Shown piece after piece: positions 18,695 to 27,815 of a DNA stretch of 64,000 nucleotides. Numbering within the stretch: position 1 is the stretch's first letter; each line of letters begins with the position of its first letter. Source of the DNA: an uncultured Ectothiorhodospiraceae bacterium (lineage in GTDB: Bacteria > Pseudomonadota > Gammaproteobacteria > Nitrococcales > Nitrococcaceae). The notes beneath the pieces were generated by a model. It was not told where the DNA came from. It made no database searches and saw nothing but the letters and a program-made list of their open reading frames with translations. The DNA lies in contig CAJXND010000001.1 of the NCBI GenBank assembly GCA_913056385.1, forward strand, positions 1 to 64,000, read 5' to 3'. Both the position numbers and the translations under genes were made by a program.

Positions 18695-19219
18695 GTGAGC
18701 GGCGCACCGGCGGGTGACGCCGAGGGCCGCATCGTGCTCGGGGAAATTGTGGGCGCCCACGGTGTTCGTGGCGAGGTCAAGCTGCATTCGTGGACGCGCC
18801 CCCGCGAAAACATACTGGACTATCCGGCCTGGGCCCTCGAAAAGGCGGATTCGGTTCGCGAGTACAAAGTTGCCAGCGGGCGGCAGCAGGGCAAGGGTCT
18901 CGTTGCTCGACTGGCTGGAGTGGACGACCGGGACGCCGCCGCCACGCTGCAGGGGAGTCGTATTACCGTGCCGCGGAGCGAGCTCCCGGCCAAAGCGCCC
19001 GGAGAGTATTACTGGGCGGAGCTCCAGGGGTTGGTCGTGGAGACGTTGACCGGCCAGTCGCTGGGGAAGGTCACGGGGCTCATCGAGACCGGGGCGAACG
19101 ATGTGCTGGTCGTGGCAGGGGAGCGGGAGCGACTGATTCCCTACGCGCCGGGTCTCTACATACAATCGGTGGATCTATCCGGCGGACGGATGGTGGTCGA
19201 CTGGGATCCGGAGTTCTGA
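18695..19219 (+). CDS. rimM: 16S rRNA processing protein RimM
   Basis: Assembly factor for the 30S head that binds S19 and aids 16S rRNA maturation. GTG 18695, 7 bases after rpsP, gives 174 residues; the longer open frame upstream is rpsP in another frame and is excluded. The N-terminal RimM domain carries VLGEIVGAHGVRGEVKLHSW-like residues from about 14 to 32, and the C-terminal PRC-barrel domain has EYYWAELQGLVV, TGANDVLVV and LIPYAPGLY. The trmD gene starts 6 bases later. Confidence 0.95.
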   Translation: MSGAPAGDAEGRIVLGEIVGAHGVRGEVKLHSWTRPRENILDYPAWALEKADSVREYKVASGRQQGKGLVARLAGVDDRDAAATLQGSRITVPRSELPAKAPGEYYWAELQGLVVETLTGQSLGKVTGLIETGANDVLVVAGERERLIPYAPGLYIQSVDLSGGRMVVDWDPEF

Positions 19220-19225
19220 GCGGGA

Positions 19226-19963
19226 ATGCGATTCGACGTCGTGACGCTGTTCCCGGAGATGATCCGGTCGGTCATGGGATACGGGGTCATCGGCCGTGCC
19301 ATTGAGCGTGGCCTGGTCGAACTGGTCACCTGGAACCCTCGGGATTACAGCACTGACCGGCATGGCACGGTCGATGATCGTCCCTACGGCGGCGGCCCGG
19401 GCATGGTCATGAAAGTCGAACCGCTGCGTGACGCCATCCAGGCAGCACGGGCGGCATCGGAACCGGCGTCGGTGATCTACCTGTCGCCGGACGGGCCGAC
19501 CCTGGACGGCGGCCGTGTGGGTACGCTGGCAGAGCAGTCGCGGGTTATCCTGCTCTGTGGGCGCTATGAAGGCATCGACGAGCGGCTCATCGAGCTGGAG
19601 GTCGATGCGAGGCTGTCGATCGGCGATTACGTCGTCAGCGGCGGCGAGCTGCCGGCGATGGTGGTGATGGATGCGGTGGCCCGGCTGGTGCCGGGGGTTC
19701 TCGGGCATGCCGAGTCGGCGGCTCAGGACGCATTCGCCGAGGGGCTCCTGGACTGGCCCCATTACACCCGTCCGGAGACCGTGGCGGGACGTGACGTGCC
19801 GGCGGTGCTGACCAGTGGCGACCACCAGGCCGTGGCGCGCTGGCGCTTGCAGCAGGCGCTCGGGCGGACGCAGGCGCGACGTCCGGATCTGCTGGACAAG
19901 CGTGGCCTCGACGAGGAAGAACAGGCGCTGCTCGATGCCTATCGGGTGGAGCACGGAAACTGA
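19226..19963 (+). CDS. trmD: tRNA (guanine-N1)-methyltransferase
   Basis: SPOUT methyltransferase that makes m1G37 next to the anticodon, preventing +1 frameshifts. The 245-residue product starts [13 protein letters not shown] and has the trefoil-knot SAM site [12 protein letters not shown] (about 110-121) and [13 protein letters not shown] (about 131-143). It is in the usual rimM-trmD-rplS order with 6- and 18-base gaps. Confidence 0.97.
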   Translation: MRFDVVTLFPEMIRSVMGYGVIGRAIERGLVELVTWNPRDYSTDRHGTVDDRPYGGGPGMVMKVEPLRDAIQAARAASEPASVIYLSPDGPTLDGGRVGTLAEQSRVILLCGRYEGIDERLIELEVDARLSIGDYVVSGGELPAMVVMDAVARLVPGVLGHAESAAQDAFAEGLLDWPHYTRPETVAGRDVPAVLTSGDHQAVARWRLQQALGRTQARRPDLLDKRGLDEEEQALLDAYRVEHGN

Positions 19964-19981
19964 AAGACAAGGGATGCTGGC

Positions 19982-20359
19982 ATGAGCAACATCATTGAGG
20001 AACTGGAGCGCGAGCAGGTCGAGCAGACCGGGCGCTCGCTGGACGACATCAACCCGGGCGATACGGTCCTGGTCAATGTCTGGGTGCGCGAGGGCAACCG
20101 TGAGCGTGCCCAGCCTTTCGAGGGTGTGGTCATTGCCAAGCGGAATCGGGGGCTGAATTCCTCGTTCACGCTTCGCAAGGTCTCCCACGGCGAGGGCGTG
20201 GAGCGTGTTTTCCAGCTGCACAGCCCGCTGATCGAGAGCATCAAGGTCAAGCGTCGTGGCGACGTGCGCCGGGCGAAGCTGTACTTCCTGCGCGAGCGCC
20301 GTGGCAAGGCCGCCCGTATCAAGGAGAAGGTGCGCGCCAAGAGCCGCACCGCGTCCTGA
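19982..20359 (+). CDS. rplS: 50S ribosomal protein L19
   Basis: Large-subunit protein at the 30S-50S interface. The 125-residue product has [27 protein letters not shown] and the basic C-terminal [23 protein letters not shown] region, split here, typical of L19. A GGGATG-like SD precedes the start. It is the last gene of the operon and faces serB tail to tail. Confidence 0.97.
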   Translation: MSNIIEELEREQVEQTGRSLDDINPGDTVLVNVWVREGNRERAQPFEGVVIAKRNRGLNSSFTLRKVSHGEGVERVFQLHSPLIESIKVKRRGDVRRAKLYFLRERRGKAARIKEKVRAKSRTAS

Positions 20360-20378
20360 GCGCGCGACGCTGGAGGGG

Positions 20379-20401
20379 GAATCCGCGCCTAGTGCGGATT
20401 C
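20379..20401. terminator. Candidate bidirectional hairpin between rplS and serB
   Basis: GAATCCGC (20379-20386) and GCGGATTC (20394-20401) form a perfect 8-bp stem with a 7-base loop that contains the serB stop codon. The two genes converge on it. Neither flank has a clear T tract, so its termination strength is uncertain. Confidence 0.5.
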
Positions 20402-21621
20402 TCTGCGTCGTTCATGCCCATCAGGTAAAGGACGCTATCGAGGCCGATAGTGGATATCGCCTGGCGGGCATTTTTCTGCACCAGGGGTTTGGCGTGAAAG
20501 GCGATGCCAAGACCGGCCATGCGCAGCATGGGCAGATCATTGGCGCCATCGCCGACAGCGATGACCTGGGCCAGATCAACACCCATCTCCTGCGCCAACG
20601 TGCCTAGCAGAAGCGCCTTGCGTTCACCGTCGATGATTTCGCCCTGAACCCGTCCGGTCAGGCGGCCGTCGCGGAGCTCGAGCCGATTGGCGTGCACGGT
20701 ATCCAGATTCAGCCGTGACTTCAGGTGGTGGCCGAAGAACTCGAACCCTCCGGAAATAACGGCGGTACGATAACCGAGAACCTGGAGTGTCTTGAGCAGG
20801 CGCTCCGCGCCCTCGGTCAGCGTGAGGCGGTCCGCGACCCGCTGCAGGACCGATTCCTCCAGGCCCTCCAGTAGCGCCACCCGTTTCATCAGGCTTTCGC
20901 GGAAGTCGATCTCGCCACGCATGGCCGCCTCGGTGACCGCGGAGACGGCTTCGCCGACACCGGCTTCCCGGGCCAGCTCGTCGATCACCTCTTCACGGAT
21001 CAGCGTCGAGTCCATGTCGAAGACCACCAGTCGTCGATTGCGCCGATAGAAGTTGTCCTCCTGGAAGGAGATGTCGACATCCATTTCGCGGGAGATGGAC
21101 AGGAACTCCGCTTTCATCGCGTCGGCATCGTCCGGCTCGCCGCGCAGGCTCAGTTCCAGGCATGCTCGGCTGGCATGGCTGTCATCATGCAACGGGCTGC
21201 GGGCAGACAGTCGCACGATATCTTCGATGTTCAGCCCGTGGGCGGTGGTGACGCCCGCGATTCGGGCGATCTGGGCCGCCGTGACCCGGCGGCCCAGGAG
21301 AGTCAGCACATAGGCTGTCTGGCCCTCGCTCCGCACCCACTGCTGATATTCCGCCGGGGTCACGGGCTGGAAGCGTACGCGCAGTTCGAGCTTGTGGGCC
21401 TCGAAAAGCAGGTCCTTGAGCACCGGCGCCGAGGCGGTGGAGGCCGGCAGCTTGATGAGGATGGCGAGGGCAAGATTCTGATGCACCATGGCCTGACTGA
21501 TATCGAGGACACGGACCCCGTATTCCGCGAGGATACCCATGAGCGCGGCCGTCACACCGGGGCGGTCACTGCCGGAGATGTTGATGAGGATGATTTCGTT
21601 GTCCGGGTCGTTGTGGCTCAT
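20389..21621 (-). CDS. serB: Phosphoserine phosphatase with N-terminal ACT domains
   Basis: Last step of serine synthesis, hydrolysing phosphoserine. ATG 21621 ([17 protein letters not shown]) is chosen; a longer frame reaches towards msrB but has no family match. The 410-residue product has two ACT-like regions (about 8-85 and 100-185) and a HAD phosphatase domain with FDMDSTLI (D202 nucleophile, D204), the motif-II serine in VISGGFEFF, and [10 protein letters not shown] near residue 350. The two-ACT form is the Pseudomonas/Mycobacterium type rather than the short E. coli type. Divergent from msrB. Confidence 0.95.
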   Translation of the reverse strand: MSHNDPDNEIILINISGSDRPGVTAALMGILAEYGVRVLDISQAMVHQNLALAILIKLPASTASAPVLKDLLFEAHKLELRVRFQPVTPAEYQQWVRSEGQTAYVLTLLGRRVTAAQIARIAGVTTAHGLNIEDIVRLSARSPLHDDSHASRACLELSLRGEPDDADAMKAEFLSISREMDVDISFQEDNFYRRNRRLVVFDMDSTLIREEVIDELAREAGVGEAVSAVTEAAMRGEIDFRESLMKRVALLEGLEESVLQRVADRLTLTEGAERLLKTLQVLGYRTAVISGGFEFFGHHLKSRLNLDTVHANRLELRDGRLTGRVQGEIIDGERKALLLGTLAQEMGVDLAQVIAVGDGANDLPMLRMAGLGIAFHAKPLVQKNARQAISTIGLDSVLYLMGMNDAENPH

Positions 21622-21683
21622 GGGCTCGCTCGCTGCGGATTGGCCGCGGTATTGTAGGGCAAATTCCATGTGAGCCGAGTGTT

Positions 21684-22091
21684 ATGAGCGATCACGGTAA
21701 TCCCGATGTAACCGACTGGCGGCAGCGTCTTACCCTCGAGCAGTACCGGGTGACGCGACAGAAGGGCACCGAGCCTCCCTTTACCGGTGAGTACAACGAC
21801 TTCAAGGGGGATGGCCGGTTCCATTGCATCTGCTGCGGTGCGCCGCTGTTCGACAGTCAACAGAAATTCGACTCCGGCTCCGGCTGGCCAAGCTTCTGGG
21901 CACCGGCGGAAGCGGCCCCCATTGATACCGAATCGGACAACAGTCTGGGCATGCGCCGGACCGAGGTCCTCTGCGGCCGGTGCGATGCCCATCTGGGGCA
22001 CGTGTTTCCGGACGGACCCGAGCCCACCGGCCTGCGTTACTGCATCAATTCCGTCGCGCTGCAGTTCGAGCCGCGCCATGAGGGGGATTGA
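21684..22091 (+). CDS. msrB: Peptide-methionine (R)-S-oxide reductase
   Basis: Repairs oxidised methionine (R-sulfoxide) in proteins. The 135-residue product has the zinc cysteines C48, C51, C97 and C100 and the catalytic Cys120 in [19 protein letters not shown] is the substrate-site signature. It is a stand-alone cytoplasmic MsrB without a fused MsrA. It lies between the divergent serB and the acetolactate synthase gene, 62 bases ahead of the latter. Confidence 0.95.
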   Translation: MSDHGNPDVTDWRQRLTLEQYRVTRQKGTEPPFTGEYNDFKGDGRFHCICCGAPLFDSQQKFDSGSGWPSFWAPAEAAPIDTESDNSLGMRRTEVLCGRCDAHLGHVFPDGPEPTGLRYCINSVALQFEPRHEGD

Positions 22092-22094
22092 TGG

Positions 22095-22124
22095 TTGTCG
22101 CAGTGCACGATGGCTGGGTATGAT
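22095..22124 (+). promoter_or_regulatory. Candidate promoter of the acetolactate synthase gene
   Basis: TTGTCG at 22095-22100 and TATGAT at 22119-22124 are separated by 18 bases and lie 30 bases before the next start, just after the msrB stop. I see no leader-peptide attenuator with Leu/Val/Ile codon runs in this short region. Confidence 0.45.
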
Positions 22125-22153
22125 CAAACCGTACGAAAGTCACTGATTTCAGG

Positions 22154-24052
22154 ATGATGACCATGCAGGAAGCCGCACCTTCCGTTGAGGCCGCACAGGC
22201 CGGCACGCCAGGCCCCGCAACCACTCGCCACGCTCGCGCCGGCGAGCAGATGAGCGGGGCCGAGATGGTAATCGAGGTTCTGGCGCAGGAGGGTGTCGAC
22301 ACCGTATTCGGCTACAGCGGTGGGGCGATCCTGCCGACCTACGACGCCATTTTCCGCTACAACGAGCGCGAGCGCGGGTCCGATGAGGCCGACCCCGTGC
22401 GTCTGGTGGTCCCTGCCAACGAGCAGGGTGCCGGGTTCATGGCTGCCGGTTATGCGCGCAGCAGCGGCAAGGTCGGTGTCTTCCTCGTCACTTCCGGTCC
22501 GGGCGCCACCAATACAGTGACGCCGATCCGTGACTGCATGGCGGATTCCGTGCCGGTGGTGCTGATCACCGGCCAGGTGGCCCGTGGCGCCATGGGAACC
22601 GATGCCTTCCAGGAGGCACCCATCGTGAACATCATGGGCAACTGCGCCAAGCATGTTTTCCTGGTGACCCGTCCCGAGCAGCTCGAGGACACCATTCGCA
22701 CGGCCTTTGAAGTGGCCCGCTCGGGCCGTCCCGGCCCGGTGGTGGTGGATCTGCCCAAGGACGTCCAGAACTGGGTGGGCGAATTCCGGGGCAGCGGTCT
22801 GCTGGGCATCCGCGGCTATCGTCAGCGCATGGAGTCTCTGCGTCAGACGCAGGTCTCCGAGCGCAAGGCGCGGCAGTTCTTCGAGATGCTGGGGCAATCC
22901 AGCCGTCCATTGCTCTACGTCGGCGGTGGCGCCATTCACGGTGAGGGCGGCGAGGCCGTGACCGCATTCGCCCGTGAATACGGCATCCCCAGTGTGAGTA
23001 CCGTCATGGGGCTGGGTGCAGTGGATACCACGGACGACCTGCACCTGCACATGCTGGGGATGCATGGCACGGCCTATGCGAACTATGCGGTGGAGGACTG
23101 TGACTTCATCATTGCCGTCGGCTCCCGATTCGACGATCGGGTGGCCGCCAAGGCCGAGCTGTTTGCGCCGCTGGCTGAACACGTGGCGCATATCGACATC
23201 GACGCGGCGGAAATCGGCAAGGTCAAGCGAGTGGACTGGTCGCACGTCGGCGAGGCCGGGAGCGCCATGCGGCAGTTGCTGGAATACGGCCGGAGCATCG
23301 ATTTCGGCGCCGATTACCAGCGCTGGTCGACGCATTGCCGCAACCTGCGAGAGCGCCATCCGATGAATTACAAGCAGGATGGTGCGTTCATCCAGCCGCA
23401 GGCGGTCATGCGCGCGCTCAACGAACTCACCGGTGGCGACGCCATCATCAGTACCGGTGTGGGTCAGCACCAGATGTGGGCGGCCCAGTACCTGGATTTC
23501 CGTCGGCCACGGCTGTGGATGACCTCCGGCTCCATGGGAACCATGGGGTTCGGTCTGCCGGCCGCCATTGGCGCCCAGTTCGCCAACCCGGACGAGCTGG
23601 TCATCGATATCGACGGTGACGGCAGCCTGCGCATGAATCTGGGCGAGATGGAGACCGTCACCACCTATGGTCTGCCGGTCAAGATCCTGTTGTTGAACAA
23701 CAATGGCGACGGCATGGTGCGCCAGTGGCAGAAGCTGTATTTCGATGACCGCTTCTCGGGCAGCGACAAGTCGCTGCATCGCAAGGATTTCATCAAGGCC
23801 GCCGAGGCCGACGGCTTCGAGTTCGCCCGGCGTGTCGCCAGTCGTGAAGAAATGCCGGCGGTGCTCGAGGCGTTTGTCAGGTTCGACGGCCCGGCGTTCC
23901 TTGAGGTGATGATCGATCCCGATGCCGGCGTCTATCCCATGGTGGGCCCCGGCATGGGCTACAAGCAGATGGTGACCGGCGACTATATTCCGGGCCGCGA
24001 CATCCCGGAGATTGGTCGTGGCGGCCGCGTTGACCCAAGCGAGGCGTTCTGA
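22154..24052 (+). CDS. Acetolactate synthase, large subunit (biosynthetic type, orphan)
   Basis: ThDP enzyme that condenses pyruvate with pyruvate or 2-ketobutyrate in branched-chain amino acid synthesis. The 632-residue product has a non-conserved tail of about 35 residues, the catalytic Glu in PANEQGAGFMAAGYARSSGK, SGPGATN, AVGSRFDDRV, and the ThDP/Mg site GDGSLRMN...NNNGDGMVRQW. The usual GYPGG is GYSGG here. No small regulatory subunit (ilvH/ilvN) is adjacent; htpG follows. Either the partner is elsewhere or this is a self-sufficient form. Start ATG 22154; ATG 22163 is also possible. The symbol is left blank because ilvB, ilvI and ilvG cannot be separated. Confidence 0.88.
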   Translation: MMTMQEAAPSVEAAQAGTPGPATTRHARAGEQMSGAEMVIEVLAQEGVDTVFGYSGGAILPTYDAIFRYNERERGSDEADPVRLVVPANEQGAGFMAAGYARSSGKVGVFLVTSGPGATNTVTPIRDCMADSVPVVLITGQVARGAMGTDAFQEAPIVNIMGNCAKHVFLVTRPEQLEDTIRTAFEVARSGRPGPVVVDLPKDVQNWVGEFRGSGLLGIRGYRQRMESLRQTQVSERKARQFFEMLGQSSRPLLYVGGGAIHGEGGEAVTAFAREYGIPSVSTVMGLGAVDTTDDLHLHMLGMHGTAYANYAVEDCDFIIAVGSRFDDRVAAKAELFAPLAEHVAHIDIDAAEIGKVKRVDWSHVGEAGSAMRQLLEYGRSIDFGADYQRWSTHCRNLRERHPMNYKQDGAFIQPQAVMRALNELTGGDAIISTGVGQHQMWAAQYLDFRRPRLWMTSGSMGTMGFGLPAAIGAQFANPDELVIDIDGDGSLRMNLGEMETVTTYGLPVKILLLNNNGDGMVRQWQKLYFDDRFSGSDKSLHRKDFIKAAEADGFEFARRVASREEMPAVLEAFVRFDGPAFLEVMIDPDAGVYPMVGPGMGYKQMVTGDYIPGRDIPEIGRGGRVDPSEAF

Positions 24053-24057
24053 ACGAT

Positions 24058-24095
24058 CTTGAATTGCGCGGCACCCGACCCCACACCGGGGTCGG
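24058..24095 (+). promoter_or_regulatory. Sigma-32-like promoter and hairpin ahead of htpG
   Basis: CTTGAAT (24058-24064) resembles the heat-shock -35 CTTGAAA, and CCCCACA (24079-24085), 14 bases on, resembles the -10 CCCATNT. Overlapping it is a perfect 8-bp hairpin, CCGACCCC (24075-24082) with GGGGTCGG (24088-24095), which could end the preceding gene or lie at the start of the htpG message. Pattern match only. Confidence 0.45.
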
Positions 24096-24119
24096 ACACG
24101 GGATGACAACGGATACACA

Positions 24120-25985
24120 ATGAGCGAGCCACAGACCCCCGAGACTCACGAGTTTCAGGCGGAGGTCCGGCAGTTGCTGGACCTCATGATCCATTCCCTC
24201 TACAGCAACCGCGAGATCTTCCTGCGCGAGCTGGTCTCCAACGCGGCGGATGCCGCCGACCGGCTGCGGTTCGAGGCCCTGCAGGATCCCGCGTTGTTCG
24301 AGGACGACCCCGAGCCGGTTGTCCGCCTGTCGGTGGACGAACAGGCGCGGAGCATCACGATCAGTGACAACGGCATCGGCATGAACCGCACCGATGTGAT
24401 CGACAACCTGGGCACCATCGCCCGATCGGGCACACGGCGTTTCCTGGATGCGCTCACCGGTGACCAGAAGCAGGATGCCCAGCTGATCGGTCAGTTCGGC
24501 GTCGGCTTCTACTCCGCCTTTATCGTCGCCGACGAGGTCAGTGTGCATACCCGGCGGGCCGGCGAACCGGCGGAGAATGGCGTGCTGTGGCGCTCCGACG
24601 GCAAAGGTGCCTTCACTCTGGAGCACAGCCCGCGGGCGCAGCGGGGAACCGCGGTGACGCTGTATCTGGCCGAAGGCCAGGATGAGTTCCTCGACCGCTC
24701 GCGTCTGCGCCAGATCGTGCGCAGGTACTCCGACCATATCGCCCTGCCCATTGAACTGGCGGACGGCGAGGGCGAGTGGGAGACCGTCAATCAGGCCTCG
24801 GCGCTCTGGATGCGTCCCAAGTCCGGGATCACGGACGAGGAATACCGCCAGTTCTACCAGCAGCTGAGTTTTGACACCGAGCCGCCGCTGGAGTGGATGC
24901 ACAACAAGGTGGAGGGCAACCAGTCCTACACTTCGCTGCTCTTCATCCCCGCCCAGCGCCCGTTCGACCTCTTCGAACCGGAGTCGGGGCACGGTCTGCG
25001 GCTTTATGTCCGCCGCGTGTTCATCATGGAGGACCGCGAGCATCGACTCCTGCCGCGTTACCTCCGTTTCGTGCGTGGCGTGGTGGACTCGGACGATCTG
25101 CCGCTGAACGTCTCGCGCGAGCTGCTGCAGCATAACCGTCTGATCGACCGGATTCGTGGCGCCTCGGTCAAGCGTGTGCTCGATGCGCTCGAGCGCATGG
25201 CGCGGGACGACGCGGATCGATATGCGCGCTTCTGGGATGCCTTCGGCACGGTCCTCAAGGAAGGTCCGGTGGAGGATCCGGGCAACGCCCAGAAGGTGGC
25301 CGGATTGCTGCGCTTCCACTCCACCCATAATGACGGCGGTGAGACGGTTTCGTTGGACGACTACCTGCAGCGCATGCGTGAGGGGCAGAAATCCATTTAC
25401 TACCTCACCGGCGAGAGTCTGGCCGCGGTCCGCAACAGTCCCCACCTTGAGGTCTTCCGCAAGCGCGACGTGGAGGTGCTGCTGCTCGCCGAGCCGGTGG
25501 ATGAGTGGCTGGTGGCCCATCTCGACGAGTTCGATGGCAAGCCGCTGCAGGCGGTGGCCAAGGGCCAGCTCGAGCTTGATGAGCTCGGCGATTCCGAAAC
25601 CACGGACATCGAAGAGAAGCCGGAGGCCAGCGATTCGGTGAAGGCGCTCATCAGTCGTATCGGCGAGGCGCTCGGCGATCGTGTCAGCGAAGTGCGGACG
25701 AGCGCCCGTCTCACCGAATCACCGGCCTGCATCGTGGTCGGTGAGCATGAATTCGGCATGAACATGCAGCGCATGCTCAAGGCGGCCGGACATGAGTTGC
25801 CGCAGCAACAGCCCGTTCTGGAGATCAACCCGGATCATCCGATTATCCAGCGTCTCGCGGAGGACGATCAGGCGCCCGTCGATGAGTGGTCTGCACTGCT
25901 GCTCGAACAGTCGATCCTGATGGATGGCGGGCGCCTTGAGGATCCCGCCGGCTTTGTCCGCCGCATGAACCGGCTGCTGGACTGA
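24120..25985 (+). CDS. htpG: Hsp90-type chaperone HtpG
   Basis: Cytoplasmic ATP-dependent chaperone of the Hsp90 family. The 621-residue product starts MSEPQTPETHEFQAEV and shows NREIFLRELVSNAADAADRLR, the ATP-lid motifs SDNGIGM and IGQFGVGFYSAF, the middle-domain LPLNVSRELLQ and a C-terminal dimerisation domain. Length is normal. Its stop shares bases with the minC start (TGATG). Placement of htpG before minCDE is not universal and may mean readthrough from a heat-shock promoter into division-site genes. Confidence 0.96.
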   Translation: MSEPQTPETHEFQAEVRQLLDLMIHSLYSNREIFLRELVSNAADAADRLRFEALQDPALFEDDPEPVVRLSVDEQARSITISDNGIGMNRTDVIDNLGTIARSGTRRFLDALTGDQKQDAQLIGQFGVGFYSAFIVADEVSVHTRRAGEPAENGVLWRSDGKGAFTLEHSPRAQRGTAVTLYLAEGQDEFLDRSRLRQIVRRYSDHIALPIELADGEGEWETVNQASALWMRPKSGITDEEYRQFYQQLSFDTEPPLEWMHNKVEGNQSYTSLLFIPAQRPFDLFEPESGHGLRLYVRRVFIMEDREHRLLPRYLRFVRGVVDSDDLPLNVSRELLQHNRLIDRIRGASVKRVLDALERMARDDADRYARFWDAFGTVLKEGPVEDPGNAQKVAGLLRFHSTHNDGGETVSLDDYLQRMREGQKSIYYLTGESLAAVRNSPHLEVFRKRDVEVLLLAEPVDEWLVAHLDEFDGKPLQAVAKGQLELDELGDSETTDIEEKPEASDSVKALISRIGEALGDRVSEVRTSARLTESPACIVVGEHEFGMNMQRMLKAAGHELPQQQPVLEINPDHPIIQRLAEDDQAPVDEWSALLLEQSILMDGGRLEDPAGFVRRMNRLLD

Positions 25986-26707
25986 TGGCAGTCAATCAGG
26001 CGTCCGGCGCGGCCTTCGAACTCAAGGGCCGCATGGCGACCCTCACGGTCCTGCGTCTGCTGACCGCCGATCCGGGGCACCTGTTCATCCAGCTGGATGC
26101 CAGGCTGGCCCAGGCGCCGGGGTTCTTCGACGGCATGCCTCTGGTCCTCGCCCCGGGGCAGGACGTCAGCCTGGACGCCGCGATGCTGGAGACCCTGGTG
26201 GCCGGACTCCGTGACCGCGGTCTGCTGCCGGTGGCCGCCGCCGATGTGTCCGAGGATATCGCGTCGGCCGCCGGGCTCGGTGTTCTCCGCAATCTCGGCG
26301 GCCCGCGCTCCGACGCATCCGGTCAGACCGGGCGCAGCGGCTCCGGGAAGCCCGTGGCGGAGGCCAGGGCACCGGAAAACGGAGCGGCGCGTCTGGTGAC
26401 GCAGCCGGTGCGCTCCGGTCAGCAGGTTTATGCGCGCGGTGGTGACCTGGTGGTTTCGGCGCCGGTGAGTGCCGGGGCCGAGTTGATGGCGGACGGGCAC
26501 ATCCATGTCTACGGCACCCTGCGTGGGCGGGCGCTGGCCGGCGTGCAGGGCGACGTCAATGCGCGTATCTTCTGCCAATCGCTGGAAGCGGAACTGGTCG
26601 CGGTGGCCGGTCATTATCGGCTGAGCGAGCAGATTGATGCCGGGCTCCGCGGCGCCCCGGCGATGATCCGGCTGCGTGGCGACGAGCTGGGAATTGACGC
26701 GCTCTGA
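25985..26707 (+). CDS. minC: Septum site-determining protein MinC
   Basis: FtsZ inhibitor that, with MinD, blocks division at the poles. The 240-residue product has an N-terminal FtsZ-binding domain (about 8-105), a Gly/Ser/Ala linker (about 105-135) and the C-terminal beta-helix domain that binds MinD (QPVRSGQQVYARGGDLVV...DGHIHVYGTLRGRALAG). It overlaps htpG by one base and precedes minD by 16 bases. Confidence 0.94.
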   Translation: MAVNQASGAAFELKGRMATLTVLRLLTADPGHLFIQLDARLAQAPGFFDGMPLVLAPGQDVSLDAAMLETLVAGLRDRGLLPVAAADVSEDIASAAGLGVLRNLGGPRSDASGQTGRSGSGKPVAEARAPENGAARLVTQPVRSGQQVYARGGDLVVSAPVSAGAELMADGHIHVYGTLRGRALAGVQGDVNARIFCQSLEAELVAVAGHYRLSEQIDAGLRGAPAMIRLRGDELGIDAL

Positions 26708-26723
26708 AATTCTGGAGGTGAAC

Positions 26724-27530
26724 GTGGCGCGAATCGTGGTTGTGACATCCGGCAAAGGGGGCGTGGGCAAGACCACCACCAGCGCCGCATTCGGCGCGGG
26801 CCTGGCCCGTGCCGGTTATCGTACCGTGGTCGTGGATTTCGACGTCGGTCTGCGGAATCTCGATCTGATCATGGGTTGCGAGCGCCGGGTGGTCTACGAT
26901 TTCGTCAACGTGATCAATGGTGAGGCCAATCTCAACCAGGCACTGATCCGTGACAAGCGCGTCGAGGGCCTCGAAATCCTCCCCGCATCCCAGACCCGGG
27001 ACAAGGACGCCCTGACCTTCGAGGGCGTCGAGTCGGTACTCAACGCCCTCGCCGAGACCCATGACTACGTGGTCTGCGATTCGCCGGCCGGTATCGAGCG
27101 GGGCGCCCATCTGGCGATGTACTTCGCCGATGATGCCCTGGTGGTGACCAACCCCGAGGTCTCCTCGGTCCGCGACTCGGATCGCGTTCTGGGGCTGCTC
27201 TCCAGCAAGACGCGTCGCGCGGAGCAGGGCGAGGAACCCGTGAAGGAGCATCTGGTGGTTACCCGCTATGCCGCCTCCCGCGTGGGCAAGGGCGAGATGC
27301 TCAGCATGGAGGATATCTGCGAGATCCTGTCCATCGATCTCCTTGGCGTGGTGCCGGAATCGACGGCCGTGCTGAATGCCTCCAACGCCGGTGTACCGGT
27401 GATCATGGAGGAGAAGACGGATGCCGGCCAGGCTTATGACGATCTGGTGGCACGGTATCTGGGAGAGGAGCGGGAGCACCGTTTCCTGACCGAGAAAAAG
27501 GGTCTGTTCGGCCGGCTGTTCAAGGGCTAG
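26724..27530 (+). CDS. minD: Septum site-determining ATPase MinD
   Basis: Membrane-cycling ATPase that positions MinC. GTG 26724 (ARIVVVTSGKGGVGKTT follows) is chosen: GGAGG at 26714-26718 sits 5 bases ahead, and an upstream open frame overlaps minC without family match. The 268-residue product carries the deviant Walker A KGGVGKTT, VDFDVGLRNLDL, and the C-terminal amphipathic membrane-targeting helix KKGLFGRLFKG. Followed by minE after 4 bases. Confidence 0.97.
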   Translation: MARIVVVTSGKGGVGKTTTSAAFGAGLARAGYRTVVVDFDVGLRNLDLIMGCERRVVYDFVNVINGEANLNQALIRDKRVEGLEILPASQTRDKDALTFEGVESVLNALAETHDYVVCDSPAGIERGAHLAMYFADDALVVTNPEVSSVRDSDRVLGLLSSKTRRAEQGEEPVKEHLVVTRYAASRVGKGEMLSMEDICEILSIDLLGVVPESTAVLNASNAGVPVIMEEKTDAGQAYDDLVARYLGEEREHRFLTEKKGLFGRLFKG

Positions 27531-27534
27531 CGCA

Positions 27535-27789
27535 ATGGGTTTTCTGGATTACTTCCGCTCGGAGAAAAAACGCAGCGCCTCGCTGGCCAAGGAAAGGCTT
27601 CAGGTGATAGTGGCCCGGGAGCGCACGAACCGCGGTGGGGCGGATTACCTGCCGGCACTGCAGCAGGATATCCTCGAGGTCATTCGCCGCTATATCGCCG
27701 TTGATGACGACGCGGTTCGCATCCAGGTGGAGCGAGAGGGAGACTGCGAGGTCCTTGAGCTCAACGTGACACTGCCCGAGACGGAGTGA
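27535..27789 (+). CDS. minE: Cell division topological specificity factor MinE
   Basis: Stimulates MinD ATPase and drives Min oscillation. The 84-residue product starts MGFLDYFRSEKK, with the anti-MinCD helix ERLQVIVARERTNRG (about 22-36) and a C-terminal dimerisation domain ending LNVTLPETE. Length is normal. It ends the htpG-minCDE run and converges with mltD. Confidence 0.96.
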   Translation: MGFLDYFRSEKKRSASLAKERLQVIVARERTNRGGADYLPALQQDILEVIRRYIAVDDDAVRIQVEREGDCEVLELNVTLPETE

Positions 27790-27815
27790 AACGGGCTCAG
27801 GCGGGGAGAAGGCGC

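Noticed and set aside
22113-22153. Leader-peptide attenuator for branched-chain amino acids
   Set aside because: The gap is too short, with no run of Leu, Val or Ile codons and no terminator hairpin.
22124-24118. A 664-codon open frame on the minus strand opposite the acetolactate synthase gene (similar long ones opposite purF, metZ, ffh and nrdJ)
   Set aside because: In GC-rich genes the antisense frame often lacks stops. The translations show no domain, and the plus-strand genes have clear family motifs.
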